The notes below the pieces were generated by a model that worked only from the letters and a program-made list of their open reading frames with translations, was not told the DNA's origin and ran no database searches. A stretch of 9,609 nucleotides of DNA from an uncultured Verrucomicrobiota bacterium (lineage in GTDB: Bacteria > Verrucomicrobiota > Kiritimatiellia > RFP12 > UBA1067), in NCBI GenBank assembly GCA_947305585.1, contig CAMZDY010000040.1:1-9609 (forward strand), written 5' to 3'. Positions 1 through 6,740 of the stretch are shown piece by piece. A program made the translations under genes and the position numbers. The number at the start of each line of letters is the position of its first letter. The stretch's first letter is position 1.

Positions 1-586
1 TGATCTTGAGCATCCACTGGCGCATCGGCTTGCGGATGACGGGATGGTTGCCGCGTTCGGACTTGCCGTCGATAACTTCTTCATTAGCAAGCACCGTGCC
101 CAAAGCCGGACACCAGTTGACCGGCACTTCCGCCACGTACGCGAGACCCTTCTTGTAGAGTTGCTCGAAGATCCACTGCGTCCAACGATAGTACTTGGGG
201 TCGGTGGTGTTGATTTCGCGGTCCCAGTCGTAGCTGAAGCCCAAAGCGCGGATCTGCTCGCGGAAGCGATCCACGTTTTTCTTCGTGGTCACGGCCGGAT
301 GGGTGCCGGTTTCGACCGCATATTGCTCCGCCGGAAGCCCGAACGCGTCCCATCCCATCGGGTGGAGCACGTTGAAGCCTTTCATCCGTTTGTAGCGGCA
401 AAGGATGTCGGTGGCGGTGTAGCCTTCCGGATGGCCCACGTGGAGCCCGGCGCCGGAAGGATACGGAAACATGTCTAGACAGTAGAACTTCTTGGCGCCA
501 GGCTTGTTTTCGGTCTTGAACGTCTTGTGTTCAAGCCAATACCGCTGCCACTTCTTTTCGATGGCGGTGAAGTTGTATTCGCTCAT
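1..586 (-). CDS. leuS: Leucine--tRNA ligase, N-terminal part (runs off left edge)
   Basis: Class I aminoacyl-tRNA synthetase that charges tRNA-Leu with leucine in the cytoplasm. I translated the frame by hand from the ATG at 584-586 to the window edge: 195 codons with no stop. The protein starts MSEYNFTAIEKKWQ. The HIGH-type ATP motif appears as PYPSGAGLHVGH, followed by the family block HPMGWDAFGLPAEQYA and then VNWCPALGTVLANEEV at the entry to the CP1 editing insertion. The rest of the editing domain, the KMSKS loop and the anticodon-binding domain lie outside the window. The start overlaps the plsX stop as ATGA (583-586). The only Shine-Dalgarno-like bases (GAGG, 600-603) are 13 bases upstream, so translational coupling to plsX is likely. 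Finding leuS directly after plsX, where fabH is common in other bacteria, is a lineage-specific arrangement. Identity is certain. Confidence 0.97.
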   Translation of the reverse strand, partial: MSEYNFTAIEKKWQRYWLEHKTFKTENKPGAKKFYCLDMFPYPSGAGLHVGHPEGYTATDILCRYKRMKGFNVLHPMGWDAFGLPAEQYAVETGTHPAVTTKKNVDRFREQIRALGFSYDWDREINTTDPKYYRWTQWIFEQLYKKGLAYVAEVPVNWCPALGTVLANEEVIDGKSERGNHPVIRKPMRQWMLKI

Positions 587-1638
587 TTCTGCTTGAGTTC
601 CTCGGTATGCTCGGCGATAGCACGGGCGATAGTACCCGAAATGTCCGCCTTGGCCGCCGAAACCGCCGCCTTGATGGCGTAGTAGATGGTCTTGTGCGAC
701 GAATTGCCGTGCGTGATGATGACCGCGCCGGGCACGCCCAGAAGCGGAGCGCCGCCGTAGATATCGGGATCCATCTGACGCTTGAGCGACTTGAACGCCG
801 GCTTGAGCGTGAGCGCGCAGATCTTGCGCACGATATTGGCCATCAGTTCGCGCTTGAGCCAGAAACTGATCGCCTTGGCGATGGACTCGGTGGTCTTCAG
901 CACCACGTTGCCCACGAAGCCGTCGCACACCGCCACGTCCACGCCGCCGTTGAAGAAGTCGTGACCTTCGATATTGCCGATGAAGTTGATGGTCTTGACC
1001 TGCTTGAGGAGCGGGAACGTCTCCTTGGTCATCTCGTTGCCCTTGCAATCCTCGGTACCGATGGATATGAGCCCCACCGCCGGAGTTTCGCGCTTCAGCA
1101 CCGCGTGCGAATAGGCATTGCCCATGATGGCGAACTGCACCAGCCAGTCGGGGTGGCAGTCCATATTGGCGCCGGCGTCCAGCAAGAGAAGCGGACGGCC
1201 GGGTTCGCGCGTGGGAAGCGTCATGGCGATGGCCGGACGGGCCACGCCGGGGATGCGCCCGAGGTTGAAGATGGCGCTAGTGGCCACCGCTCCGGAATTG
1301 CCGGCGGACAAAAAGGCATCCGCCCGCCCTTCCTTCACCAGACGCATCGACACATTGATGGAGCAATCCTTCTTCTTGCGGACGGCCTCCACCGGACTTT
1401 CGTCCATCTCCGCCACGTCGGGGGCGTGAACGATCTCCAGCATCCCGCCTTCGATGGCACGCTGCGCATCGGCCCTGAGCTCCCGGCTCAAGCCGTCCAA
1501 AACCGCCTGTATGGGTGCAAGCTGCCCCACCAGCAGTATCTTGACGTCGGGGAGACCGACAGCGGCCTCCACCGCGCCTTTGACGATTTCACCGGGGGCG
1601 TTGTCGCCCCCCATTGCATCGAGGGCGATCCGCGTCAT
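583..1638 (-). CDS. plsX: Phosphate acyltransferase PlsX
   Basis: Converts acyl-ACP and phosphate into acyl-phosphate, the donor used by PlsY to start phospholipid synthesis; a peripheral membrane enzyme. The 351-residue product has the usual family length. Family blocks in order: MTRIALDAMGGDNAP (1-15), DAFLSAGNSGA (108-117), the LLDAGANMDC block (152-161), SIGTEDCKGNE (192-202), VCDGFVGNVVLKT (237-249) and GGAPLLGVPGAVIITHG (295-311). The frame is open upstream to 1734, but that extension lies inside rpmF and has no PlsX character. I chose the ATG at 1638 because an AGGGG sequence (1646-1650) sits 7 bases before it and the family starts this way. An ATG at 1644 overlaps the rpmF stop as ATGA, but the AGGGG would be only one base away. 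The gene follows rpmF and overlaps leuS by 4 bases. Confidence 0.97.
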   Translation of the reverse strand: MTRIALDAMGGDNAPGEIVKGAVEAAVGLPDVKILLVGQLAPIQAVLDGLSRELRADAQRAIEGGMLEIVHAPDVAEMDESPVEAVRKKKDCSINVSMRLVKEGRADAFLSAGNSGAVATSAIFNLGRIPGVARPAIAMTLPTREPGRPLLLLDAGANMDCHPDWLVQFAIMGNAYSHAVLKRETPAVGLISIGTEDCKGNEMTKETFPLLKQVKTINFIGNIEGHDFFNGGVDVAVCDGFVGNVVLKTTESIAKAISFWLKRELMANIVRKICALTLKPAFKSLKRQMDPDIYGGAPLLGVPGAVIITHGNSSHKTIYYAIKAAVSAAKADISGTIARAIAEHTEELKQK

Positions 1639-1640
1639 GC

Positions 1641-1823
1641 TCATTCCCCTACGGAAACAACCTTCTTGCCGTTGTAGGTGCCGCACTTGGGGCATGCGCG
1701 ATGCGAACGGATCGTGGCTCCGCAGTTGGGGCACGTGCCGACCTGCGCGAGAATGGGCTTCTCGAGCGAAGCAACCCGCTGACGCTTGCGCATCTTCGAC
1801 ACTTTATGTTTAGGACTCGCCAT
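1641..1823 (-). CDS. rpmF: 50S ribosomal protein L32
   Basis: Small zinc-binding protein of the large ribosomal subunit. The 60-residue product begins MASPKHKVSKMRKRQR, a basic N-terminus typical of L32. It then has two CxxC pairs, C31/C34 (CPNC) and C44/C47 (CPKC), forming the zinc ribbon; this is the cysteine-bearing form rather than the cysteine-free paralogue some bacteria carry. The ATG lies inside the end of the DUF177 gene (14-base overlap, 1810-1823), with AAGGA (1833-1837) nine bases upstream as a plausible ribosome binding site. The TGA stop at 1641-1643 is within a few bases of the plsX start. The order DUF177-rpmF-plsX is widely conserved in bacteria and supports all three calls. 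Confidence 0.97.
   Translation of the reverse strand: MASPKHKVSKMRKRQRVASLEKPILAQVGTCPNCGATIRSHRACPKCGTYNGKKVVSVGE
1646..1650 (-). promoter_or_regulatory. Ribosome binding site that decides the plsX start
   Basis: AGGGG on the minus strand lies within the last codons of rpmF. It is seven bases from the ATG at 1638 but only one base from the ATG at 1644, which favours the downstream start. The first residues then match the usual PlsX opening. Confidence 0.65.
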
Positions 1824-2289
1824 GTTCTTGATTCCTTTCTTCTTCGGTTACAAAACTGTCTAGCGCGCTCCATCGATCGTCCGCAGGCATTCGCGTTTTG
1901 GCCTTAAGCTCGATCCCAGGGCACGCCTCGTCACACACCGGATATGACGGTAGATTGAGTATTATAGCATCTCTTGCATCGGAAGTCAATACGATTTCTT
2001 GCATTTTTTCATTTATCTCGTATGACTCCGAAAAGTCTTCCACCACGATTGTGGTATCGAAATCCTTGCCGCAACGGCTGCAGACAAGCTCGAAATCCTG
2101 CTCCAGGCGCCCGCTCACGAGAAGTTCCGTCCCGAAGGCTTGCGCCCTCAAGCGATACCTCACGCCCCCGAACGGGTGAACGTACTTTTCGTCGAGATCG
2201 ACGATGTCGGCCTCGCCCTCGAGGATCTCTCCTTCGGGGTCCAGTCTGGCCAGATCGACCGCGATTCTATCGTCCAGCAGTTCTTCCAT
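1810..2289 (-). CDS. DUF177 / YceD family protein (23S rRNA accumulation)
   Basis: Member of the DUF177 family, whose E. coli representative YceD is needed for normal 23S rRNA accumulation; the molecular mechanism is not established. The product is about 159 residues from the ATG at 2289. It has an acidic N-terminal half, then a central CSRC pair (C70, C73) preceding the DFDTTIVVEDFSESY segment, and a second cysteine pair, C119 and C123 (CDEAC). These four cysteines could bind a metal, as is common in the family. The C-terminus is charged and looks disordered. The frame also opens with a TTG at 2295, six bases earlier; I prefer the ATG. No Shine-Dalgarno is visible at either start, and the ATG lies 23 bases inside the end of coaD, so coupling is likely. 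The end overlaps rpmF, the usual neighbour of this family. Confidence 0.9.
   Translation of the reverse strand: MEELLDDRIAVDLARLDPEGEILEGEADIVDLDEKYVHPFGGVRYRLRAQAFGTELLVSGRLEQDFELVCSRCGKDFDTTIVVEDFSESYEINEKMQEIVLTSDARDAIILNLPSYPVCDEACPGIELKAKTRMPADDRWSALDSFVTEEERNQEHGES
1833..1837 (-). promoter_or_regulatory. Probable ribosome binding site of rpmF
   Basis: AAGGA on the minus strand, nine bases before the rpmF ATG, embedded in the end of the DUF177 gene. Spacing is slightly long but acceptable. Confidence 0.55.
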
Positions 2290-2770
2290 TGACAAGATGT
2301 TTCTGTACCGATTCGGTCACGAACGGAGCGGTGTCGCCGCCGTAGCTGGCGATTTCCCGTACCGTAGATGCGGTGACGTAGGAAAGATGTTCGCTCGGCA
2401 TCATGAAGAGCGTCTCGATTTCCGGCGCCATGCGCCGGTTGGTGAGCGCCATCTGGAACTCGTACTCGAAATCGCTGTACACCCTGACACCGCGAATCAC
2501 CACCTTGGCACCCTCGCGACGGCAGAAATCGACAAGCAACGTGTCGAGCTTCTTGACCTCCACGTTTGCTAGCCCGGCCTTGCGGACATCTTCCGATATC
2601 ATCGCGAGCCGGGTTTCGTAGTCGAACATCGCCCCTTGCTTGGCGCTGGTGGAGGCAATGGCGACAATCAACTTGTCATACAGCTTGGCCGCACGCTGGA
2701 TGAGGTCGAAATGCCCCAGCGTCATGGGATCGAAGGTTCCGGGGTATACTGCGATTTTTTCCGCCATCAT
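2267..2770 (-). CDS. coaD: Phosphopantetheine adenylyltransferase
   Basis: Penultimate step of coenzyme A synthesis: transfers AMP from ATP to 4'-phosphopantetheine, giving dephospho-CoA. The 167-residue product is of normal length. The nucleotidyltransferase motif is YPGTFDPMTLGH (9-20), with the TxGH residues at 17-20. The family block RGVRVYSDFEYE spans 93-104, and TASTVREIA (133-141) is the equivalent of the ISSTxVR nucleotide-binding motif. Two adjacent ATG codons (2768-2770 and 2765-2767) are possible starts. The first overlaps the lpxD stop as ATGA (2767-2770), and no clear Shine-Dalgarno precedes either, so reinitiation after lpxD is likely. The position inside an envelope and lipid gene cluster fits the demand for CoA and acyl carrier protein prosthetic groups, but that link is inference. 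Confidence 0.97.
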   Translation of the reverse strand: MMAEKIAVYPGTFDPMTLGHFDLIQRAAKLYDKLIVAIASTSAKQGAMFDYETRLAMISEDVRKAGLANVEVKKLDTLLVDFCRREGAKVVIRGVRVYSDFEYEFQMALTNRRMAPEIETLFMMPSEHLSYVTASTVREIASYGGDTAPFVTESVQKHLVNGRTAGR

Positions 2771-3789
2771 CCGACTTTCGCTTTAAGTTCCTTGACTTCC
2801 GCCTTGAGCTTGGCCACCATCTTCGGGAGGAGCGTCCTAGCGCCAAACTCCTTCATACTTTCGGCCGGAGCGCCCAAAACGTACTTGACGCTGCCGTCGA
2901 GACTCTGCGGCACGCCCGCCTGCGGACCCACCTGCACGCCATCTGCGATCTTGATGTGGCCACTGATGCCGGCCTGCGCCCAGATAAGACACCCGTAACC
3001 GATCTCCGTCGACCCGGCGATGCCCGACTGCGCAATGAGGCCCGAATAGCCCTTGACCTTGACGTTATGCCCCACCTGCACCAGATTGTCGATCTTCGTC
3101 ATGGGACCTATGTAGGTGCGTCCGATACGCGCGCGGTCGATGGTGGTATTGGATCCGATCTCCACCCCATCGCCGATCTCGACGATGCCAAGTTGCGGAA
3201 TCTTCTCGATATAAACGCTTCCGTCCTCGCGCCGGCCGTTGTTGAAGCCGTAGCCGTCGCCGCCAAGCCTCACGCCGCAGTGGAAGATGCAGTCCTTGCC
3301 CACGATCGTCCCTTCGCGCAACGTCACTTGCGGGTAGATGTGCGTCCTCGCGCCAACCTTGCAGCCTTCGCCGATGAAAACTTGCGCTTCAATGACGGCA
3401 TCATCACCGATTTCGGACCCCTTTTCGATCACCGTCCACGGCCCCACATGCACATCCGCCCCCAGTTTGACGCTGGGATCGATAATGGCGGTAGGATGAA
3501 CGCCAGGCTTGCGCTCGGGTTCCGACGGAGCGAACACCTTGGCCGCCGCCATGCAGGCGTGGTTGGGGTCTTCCACCCGGATGATGGAACAGGGCGCTCC
3601 CAAGCTCCAGTCCGGCGGCAGCAACACGGCGGAAGCGGCCGTCTTTTCCACCAGCTTAACATGCTTGGGGTCTTTGCAGAAGCTCAAGTCTCCCTTGCGC
3701 GCCTCCTCGAGGCCGCCACAGGCGGAGAGTTCGACATCATCGCCTTCCAGCGTGCCGCTCAGGAGCTTCGCGAGCTCACTTGCCTTCAT
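2767..3789 (-). CDS. lpxD: UDP-3-O-acylglucosamine N-acyltransferase LpxD
   Basis: Third enzyme of lipid A synthesis: adds the second hydroxyacyl chain, carried by ACP, to the 2-amino group of UDP-3-O-acylglucosamine. The 340-residue length is close to E. coli LpxD. An N-terminal uridine-binding domain (about 1-95, starting MKASELAKLLSGTLEG) is followed by a left-handed beta-helix of hexapeptide repeats (about 98-300). The signature GGDGYGF lies at 176-182. The general-base histidine is H241 in VQVGHNV, and H278 in SGHIKI matches the second conserved histidine. The C-terminus is a short lysine-rich helix (about 320-340). The start is well supported by AAGGAG at 3797-3802, seven bases upstream and inside the skp-like gene, which it overlaps by 14 bases. 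The skp-lpxD order matches the E. coli bamA cluster, but no fabZ or lpxA follows here. Confidence 0.97.
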   Translation of the reverse strand: MKASELAKLLSGTLEGDDVELSACGGLEEARKGDLSFCKDPKHVKLVEKTAASAVLLPPDWSLGAPCSIIRVEDPNHACMAAAKVFAPSEPERKPGVHPTAIIDPSVKLGADVHVGPWTVIEKGSEIGDDAVIEAQVFIGEGCKVGARTHIYPQVTLREGTIVGKDCIFHCGVRLGGDGYGFNNGRREDGSVYIEKIPQLGIVEIGDGVEIGSNTTIDRARIGRTYIGPMTKIDNLVQVGHNVKVKGYSGLIAQSGIAGSTEIGYGCLIWAQAGISGHIKIADGVQVGPQAGVPQSLDGSVKYVLGAPAESMKEFGARTLLPKMVAKLKAEVKELKAKVG

Positions 3790-4339
3790 CGCCGAACTCC
3801 TTGACCTTGTCGCCCTCGACGCCCATGACCTTGAGCACCTCCAGCGTGACGTCCAGCTTCTCCGAAGCGTACGGACACGCAGTGACGTTCACGATCAGAT
3901 CATAGCCGTTCTGCTCCGCAAATTCCTTGATCTTGCCCTGCAGATCTTCGGTGGTGGCCTTGAGGAGCCGCGCCTCCAGGTCAGCCAGCTCCTGCTCGCT
4001 CCGCATCGCCTCGCTGCGGAAACGCTGCTGGGCGTTGATGTACTTGGTCTGCACGTCGGCCATCTCCTTTTCCGTCTTCTTCTTGGCCGCCTCCGCCAGC
4101 ATCGGATTGCGCAGCTTCTCCGAAAGCTTCTTGCCCTCTTCCTGGATGGAGTCGATCTCCTCTTTCATCCGGTCGATTTTCTTCTGGTAGTCCTTCTGCG
4201 TCTCGGCGAGCAGCGTCTTGTTGGAGTCGTAAGACGAATGGTTGCGCACCAGCTTCAGCATGTCAACCGTACCCATTTTGCATTCGGCCTGAACGGACAT
4301 CGCCGCCGCCAACACCAGAACCGTCAACAGATTTTTCAT
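3776..4339 (-). CDS. OmpH/Skp-family periplasmic chaperone
   Basis: Likely periplasmic chaperone that holds unfolded outer-membrane proteins on their way to BamA. The 187-residue product has a signal peptide of about 18 residues (MKNLLTVLVLAAAMSVQA). Next comes the first body strand, MGTVDMLKLV, then a long charged helical region (about 40-140) forming the coiled-coil arms, and a closing beta segment, NGYDLIVNV (about 144-152). This is the OmpH/Skp layout, slightly longer than E. coli Skp. Two cysteines remain in the mature protein, C20 and C155. C20 follows Glu rather than a small residue, so there is no lipobox and I do not call it a lipoprotein. The start has a strong Shine-Dalgarno (AAAGGAG, 4346-4352). 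It lies 29 bases after bamA and overlaps lpxD. Family assignment is firm; exact client specificity is not shown. Confidence 0.93.
   Translation of the reverse strand: MKNLLTVLVLAAAMSVQAECKMGTVDMLKLVRNHSSYDSNKTLLAETQKDYQKKIDRMKEEIDSIQEEGKKLSEKLRNPMLAEAAKKKTEKEMADVQTKYINAQQRFRSEAMRSEQELADLEARLLKATTEDLQGKIKEFAEQNGYDLIVNVTACPYASEKLDVTLEVLKVMGVEGDKVKEFGDEGK
3797..3802 (-). promoter_or_regulatory. Ribosome binding site of lpxD
   Basis: AAGGAG on the minus strand, seven bases before the lpxD ATG at 3787-3789. It lies within the last codons of the skp-like gene (the KEF residues), so the site is embedded in coding sequence. It fixes the lpxD start. Confidence 0.8.
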
Positions 4340-4345
4340 TTGTTT

Positions 4346-4352
4346 CTCCTTT
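4346..4352 (-). promoter_or_regulatory. Ribosome binding site of the skp-like gene
   Basis: AAAGGAG on the minus strand, six bases before the ATG at 4337-4339. It lies in the 29-base gap after bamA, the longest gap between protein genes in the window, and is the clearest Shine-Dalgarno here. It suggests independent, efficient translation of the chaperone. Confidence 0.85.
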
Positions 4353-4368
4353 TGAAATTGTTAGTGAA

Positions 4369-6732
4369 TCAGAAATCGTACCCGACCATGAACGAGAAGA
4401 TTTCGCGATCAGCATCGTCGGGCTTGACCACCGGGAAGCCAAAGTCGAGCCGGATCGGGAACATCGGGATGTCGATCCTGAGCCCCAGACCCACCGACCA
4501 CGCGAAGTTGTCGGAAAAATCGAGATCGAATTCATCCTCGCCCACTGCGCCCAAATCAGTAAACGCCGCGACTCGCAGCATCTTCACGATCGGAATCGTG
4601 TACTCGGCGTTGACGAGCCACAGCGTCTGGCCGCCCCAAGGGATGCTACCGTCCGCTCCGCCGCCTGCCGCCTTGGCGAACGGAGAAACGTGCCGGTATT
4701 CCACACCGCGGATCGTGCGCGGACCGCCCAAGAACATACGATCGTAGATCGGGATGTCGTCGCCAACGATCGTCTCCAGCCGCACTCCGGCGGTAAGCGT
4801 GTGGTTGTAGCGCTTCCACGCCTTCCAATAACCGCGATAGTTGAAGCCCGGACGGATATAGGAATTGTCTCCGCCGGTCAGGTCCACAAAGAGCTGCGTA
4901 CGCGAACCCTTGGTGGGCGTCTTGACGTTGTCGCGGGTATCCCGGCTCCAGAACAGGCGCATCGTAGCCTCGATCGCATCGTCGTACTGGCTCTGTTCCC
5001 ACGCCAGCCAGTCGCGCGTCTGACCCTTCCAGGTCCACATTCCGTGCTCGATGTCGTCGAAACTCACGAGCTCCACGCTACCCCGGATGCCGAAACGGCC
5101 GAAAGTCTTCTCGTCGGTAGGCCAGAAATTGGCCGGCCACAGCTTCATCGGATAGCTCAAGGTCACGCCCGCCCCCGTGCGATAGATGTCGTAATCGTCG
5201 TACCAGCGGCCGCGCCGGTAGGCCTCAACCGTAAGCTCCAGCTGGCGTTCCAGGAAGTAGGGCTCCGTGACGCTCACTTCATACGTCTGGATACGCGGGC
5301 CAACCTGCACGTAGGCGCGCCCCTTCTGGCCAGCGCCGCGCCACCATTTCCCGGGCGCGAAAAGATCGAAGTTGGACTGGCTGACCTCCGCCTGCACGTA
5401 CACCGAATCGATGCTCGAAGCTCCGATGCCCACCATGAAATTGCCGGTGTTCTTCTCCTCCACCTCGTACACGAGATTGCGATACTCCTCGCCGTTCGCG
5501 TTGAGACCCTTGTCCGCAGTCTCCAAATAGTAGCGGACGCGCGTGAAGTAGTCGAGGTTTTCAAGCCTGCGTTGGCTGCGCTCGGCCCGATCCTCCAACA
5601 TCCGGTCGCCCGGACCCAGCGCGATCTCACGACGGATCACCTTATCCATCGTGTAGTCGTTGCCGCGTATCTCCACGTCGTTTATGACCACCGGCACCCC
5701 TTCGGTCACCTTGAACACCACATCCAAAGTATCGCCCTCGCCAGGTATCTTCTGCACCTCCACCAACGTATCGGCGAGACCCGAATCGCCCGATCCAACC
5801 GTCACTTTCACGCGGTGCCCAGCGTCCTCCAAATCCTTTTCTCCCGCAATGGATCCCAACTCCGGAAGTTCGCTCATCCGGTAGACATCCTCGCTGGAAT
5901 AGCGCGTCACGCCCACGATCTTCATGGATCCGATTTTGTACTGCGTGCCTTCGTCGATTTCGAACGCCATGTTCACCCGGCCCTCACCCGCCGGAATCCG
6001 GGTGGGGAAAGCGCACTTGACATCCAAAAAGCCGTGATTGCGATACACTTCCTCCACTTTGGTGCAACACTGCGCCAGCTCTTCCTCGCTGGTGGGCGAA
6101 TTGATGAACCATCCCATCGGGTTCCACCAGGGATAATCCTGAATGGCTTCGTGAAGTTCTTCCTCGTCGATGCTGAAACAGCTTTCGAACACGTAGTTCT
6201 TCACCTTCTGCCGCGTACCCTCCTCTATCGTGAAAGTTATCTCCACGTCATTGCCGGAAAGCACCCGCCAGGTCGGCGTAACTTTGGCATCGAGATAGTA
6301 TTTCCTCACGTATGCCGCCCTGACACGCTGCGCCGCCGCCGCGATATCGCCTTCGCCGTAAAGATAGCCATCCTTGAGTTCGGCCTCGCTCGCCACCTTC
6401 GATTCTCCGAACTCGTCATTGCCCCGCACGACCATCGGCGCCTGATAACGCATCTTGCGCTTGACCGAGAAGACCACCAGCACCCCTCCGCGCGCCGTAT
6501 CCGGCTCGGCATCGGCGCTGATCTCTTCGAACTCGTTCGAGTCCCTAAGACTTGTCACGTCGCGCACCAGCGTCACCGGACTGTACTCCTGGCCGATTTT
6601 GGTCTGGCAACGACTTGCGACCGACGATGTATCGCCGCCGAATCCGTCCAGGCATTTTACCTGGATGTCGGTCACTTCGGCCGCCATCGCCACGGTGCTC
6701 GCAAAGAAGCAAAGAACTGAAAATATTTTCAT
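4369..6732 (-). CDS. bamA: Outer membrane protein assembly factor BamA (Omp85)
   Basis: Central pore of the BAM machine that folds beta-barrel proteins into the outer membrane. The 787-residue product has a signal peptide (about 1-18, ending VAMA). Five POTRA domains follow at roughly 19-92, 93-172, 173-262, 263-347 and 348-428, then a C-terminal beta-barrel (about 429-787) ending in phenylalanine (MVGYDF). POTRA3 keeps the PWWN segment (201-204) seen in E. coli BamA. The lid-loop motif is IRGV (674-677) with the conserved arginine R675, rather than the usual VRGF/Y. All six cysteines of the mature chain are in POTRA1 and POTRA3 and none is in the barrel. The start lies 8 bases after the preceding stop with no visible Shine-Dalgarno. 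The downstream skp-like gene and lpxD are classical bamA neighbours. Identity is firm. Confidence 0.97.
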   Translation of the reverse strand: MKIFSVLCFFASTVAMAAEVTDIQVKCLDGFGGDTSSVASRCQTKIGQEYSPVTLVRDVTSLRDSNEFEEISADAEPDTARGGVLVVFSVKRKMRYQAPMVVRGNDEFGESKVASEAELKDGYLYGEGDIAAAAQRVRAAYVRKYYLDAKVTPTWRVLSGNDVEITFTIEEGTRQKVKNYVFESCFSIDEEELHEAIQDYPWWNPMGWFINSPTSEEELAQCCTKVEEVYRNHGFLDVKCAFPTRIPAGEGRVNMAFEIDEGTQYKIGSMKIVGVTRYSSEDVYRMSELPELGSIAGEKDLEDAGHRVKVTVGSGDSGLADTLVEVQKIPGEGDTLDVVFKVTEGVPVVINDVEIRGNDYTMDKVIRREIALGPGDRMLEDRAERSQRRLENLDYFTRVRYYLETADKGLNANGEEYRNLVYEVEEKNTGNFMVGIGASSIDSVYVQAEVSQSNFDLFAPGKWWRGAGQKGRAYVQVGPRIQTYEVSVTEPYFLERQLELTVEAYRRGRWYDDYDIYRTGAGVTLSYPMKLWPANFWPTDEKTFGRFGIRGSVELVSFDDIEHGMWTWKGQTRDWLAWEQSQYDDAIEATMRLFWSRDTRDNVKTPTKGSRTQLFVDLTGGDNSYIRPGFNYRGYWKAWKRYNHTLTAGVRLETIVGDDIPIYDRMFLGGPRTIRGVEYRHVSPFAKAAGGGADGSIPWGGQTLWLVNAEYTIPIVKMLRVAAFTDLGAVGEDEFDLDFSDNFAWSVGLGLRIDIPMFPIRLDFGFPVVKPDDADREIFSFMVGYDF

Positions 6733-6740
6733 AGTAACTA

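Noticed and set aside
607..1677. 356-codon open frame on the plus strand opposite plsX
   Set aside because: Same shadow effect; His- and Arg-rich translation without motifs, opposite a certain PlsX gene.
1639..1734. Upstream extension of the plsX frame by 32 codons
   Set aside because: It lies inside rpmF, has no similarity to the PlsX N-terminus, and a Shine-Dalgarno at 1646-1650 points to the ATG at 1638.
2290..2295. TTG start two codons before the chosen DUF177 ATG
   Set aside because: No ribosome binding site favours it, and an ATG follows directly; the difference is only two residues.
4278..4283. Lipoprotein cysteine (C20) in the skp-like protein
   Set aside because: The residue before the cysteine is Glu and the lipobox pattern is absent, so an ordinary signal peptidase I site fits better.
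3509..4747. 412-codon open frame on the plus strand across lpxD, the skp-like gene and bamA
   Set aside because: It crosses three well-supported genes on the other strand, and its leucine- and serine-rich translation reflects reversed coiled-coil codons.
4690..6720. 676-codon open frame on the plus strand opposite bamA
   Set aside because: It is a mirror of bamA: GC-rich coding sequence lacking certain codons leaves the antisense frame open. The translation has no recognisable domain, and bamA fully explains the interval.
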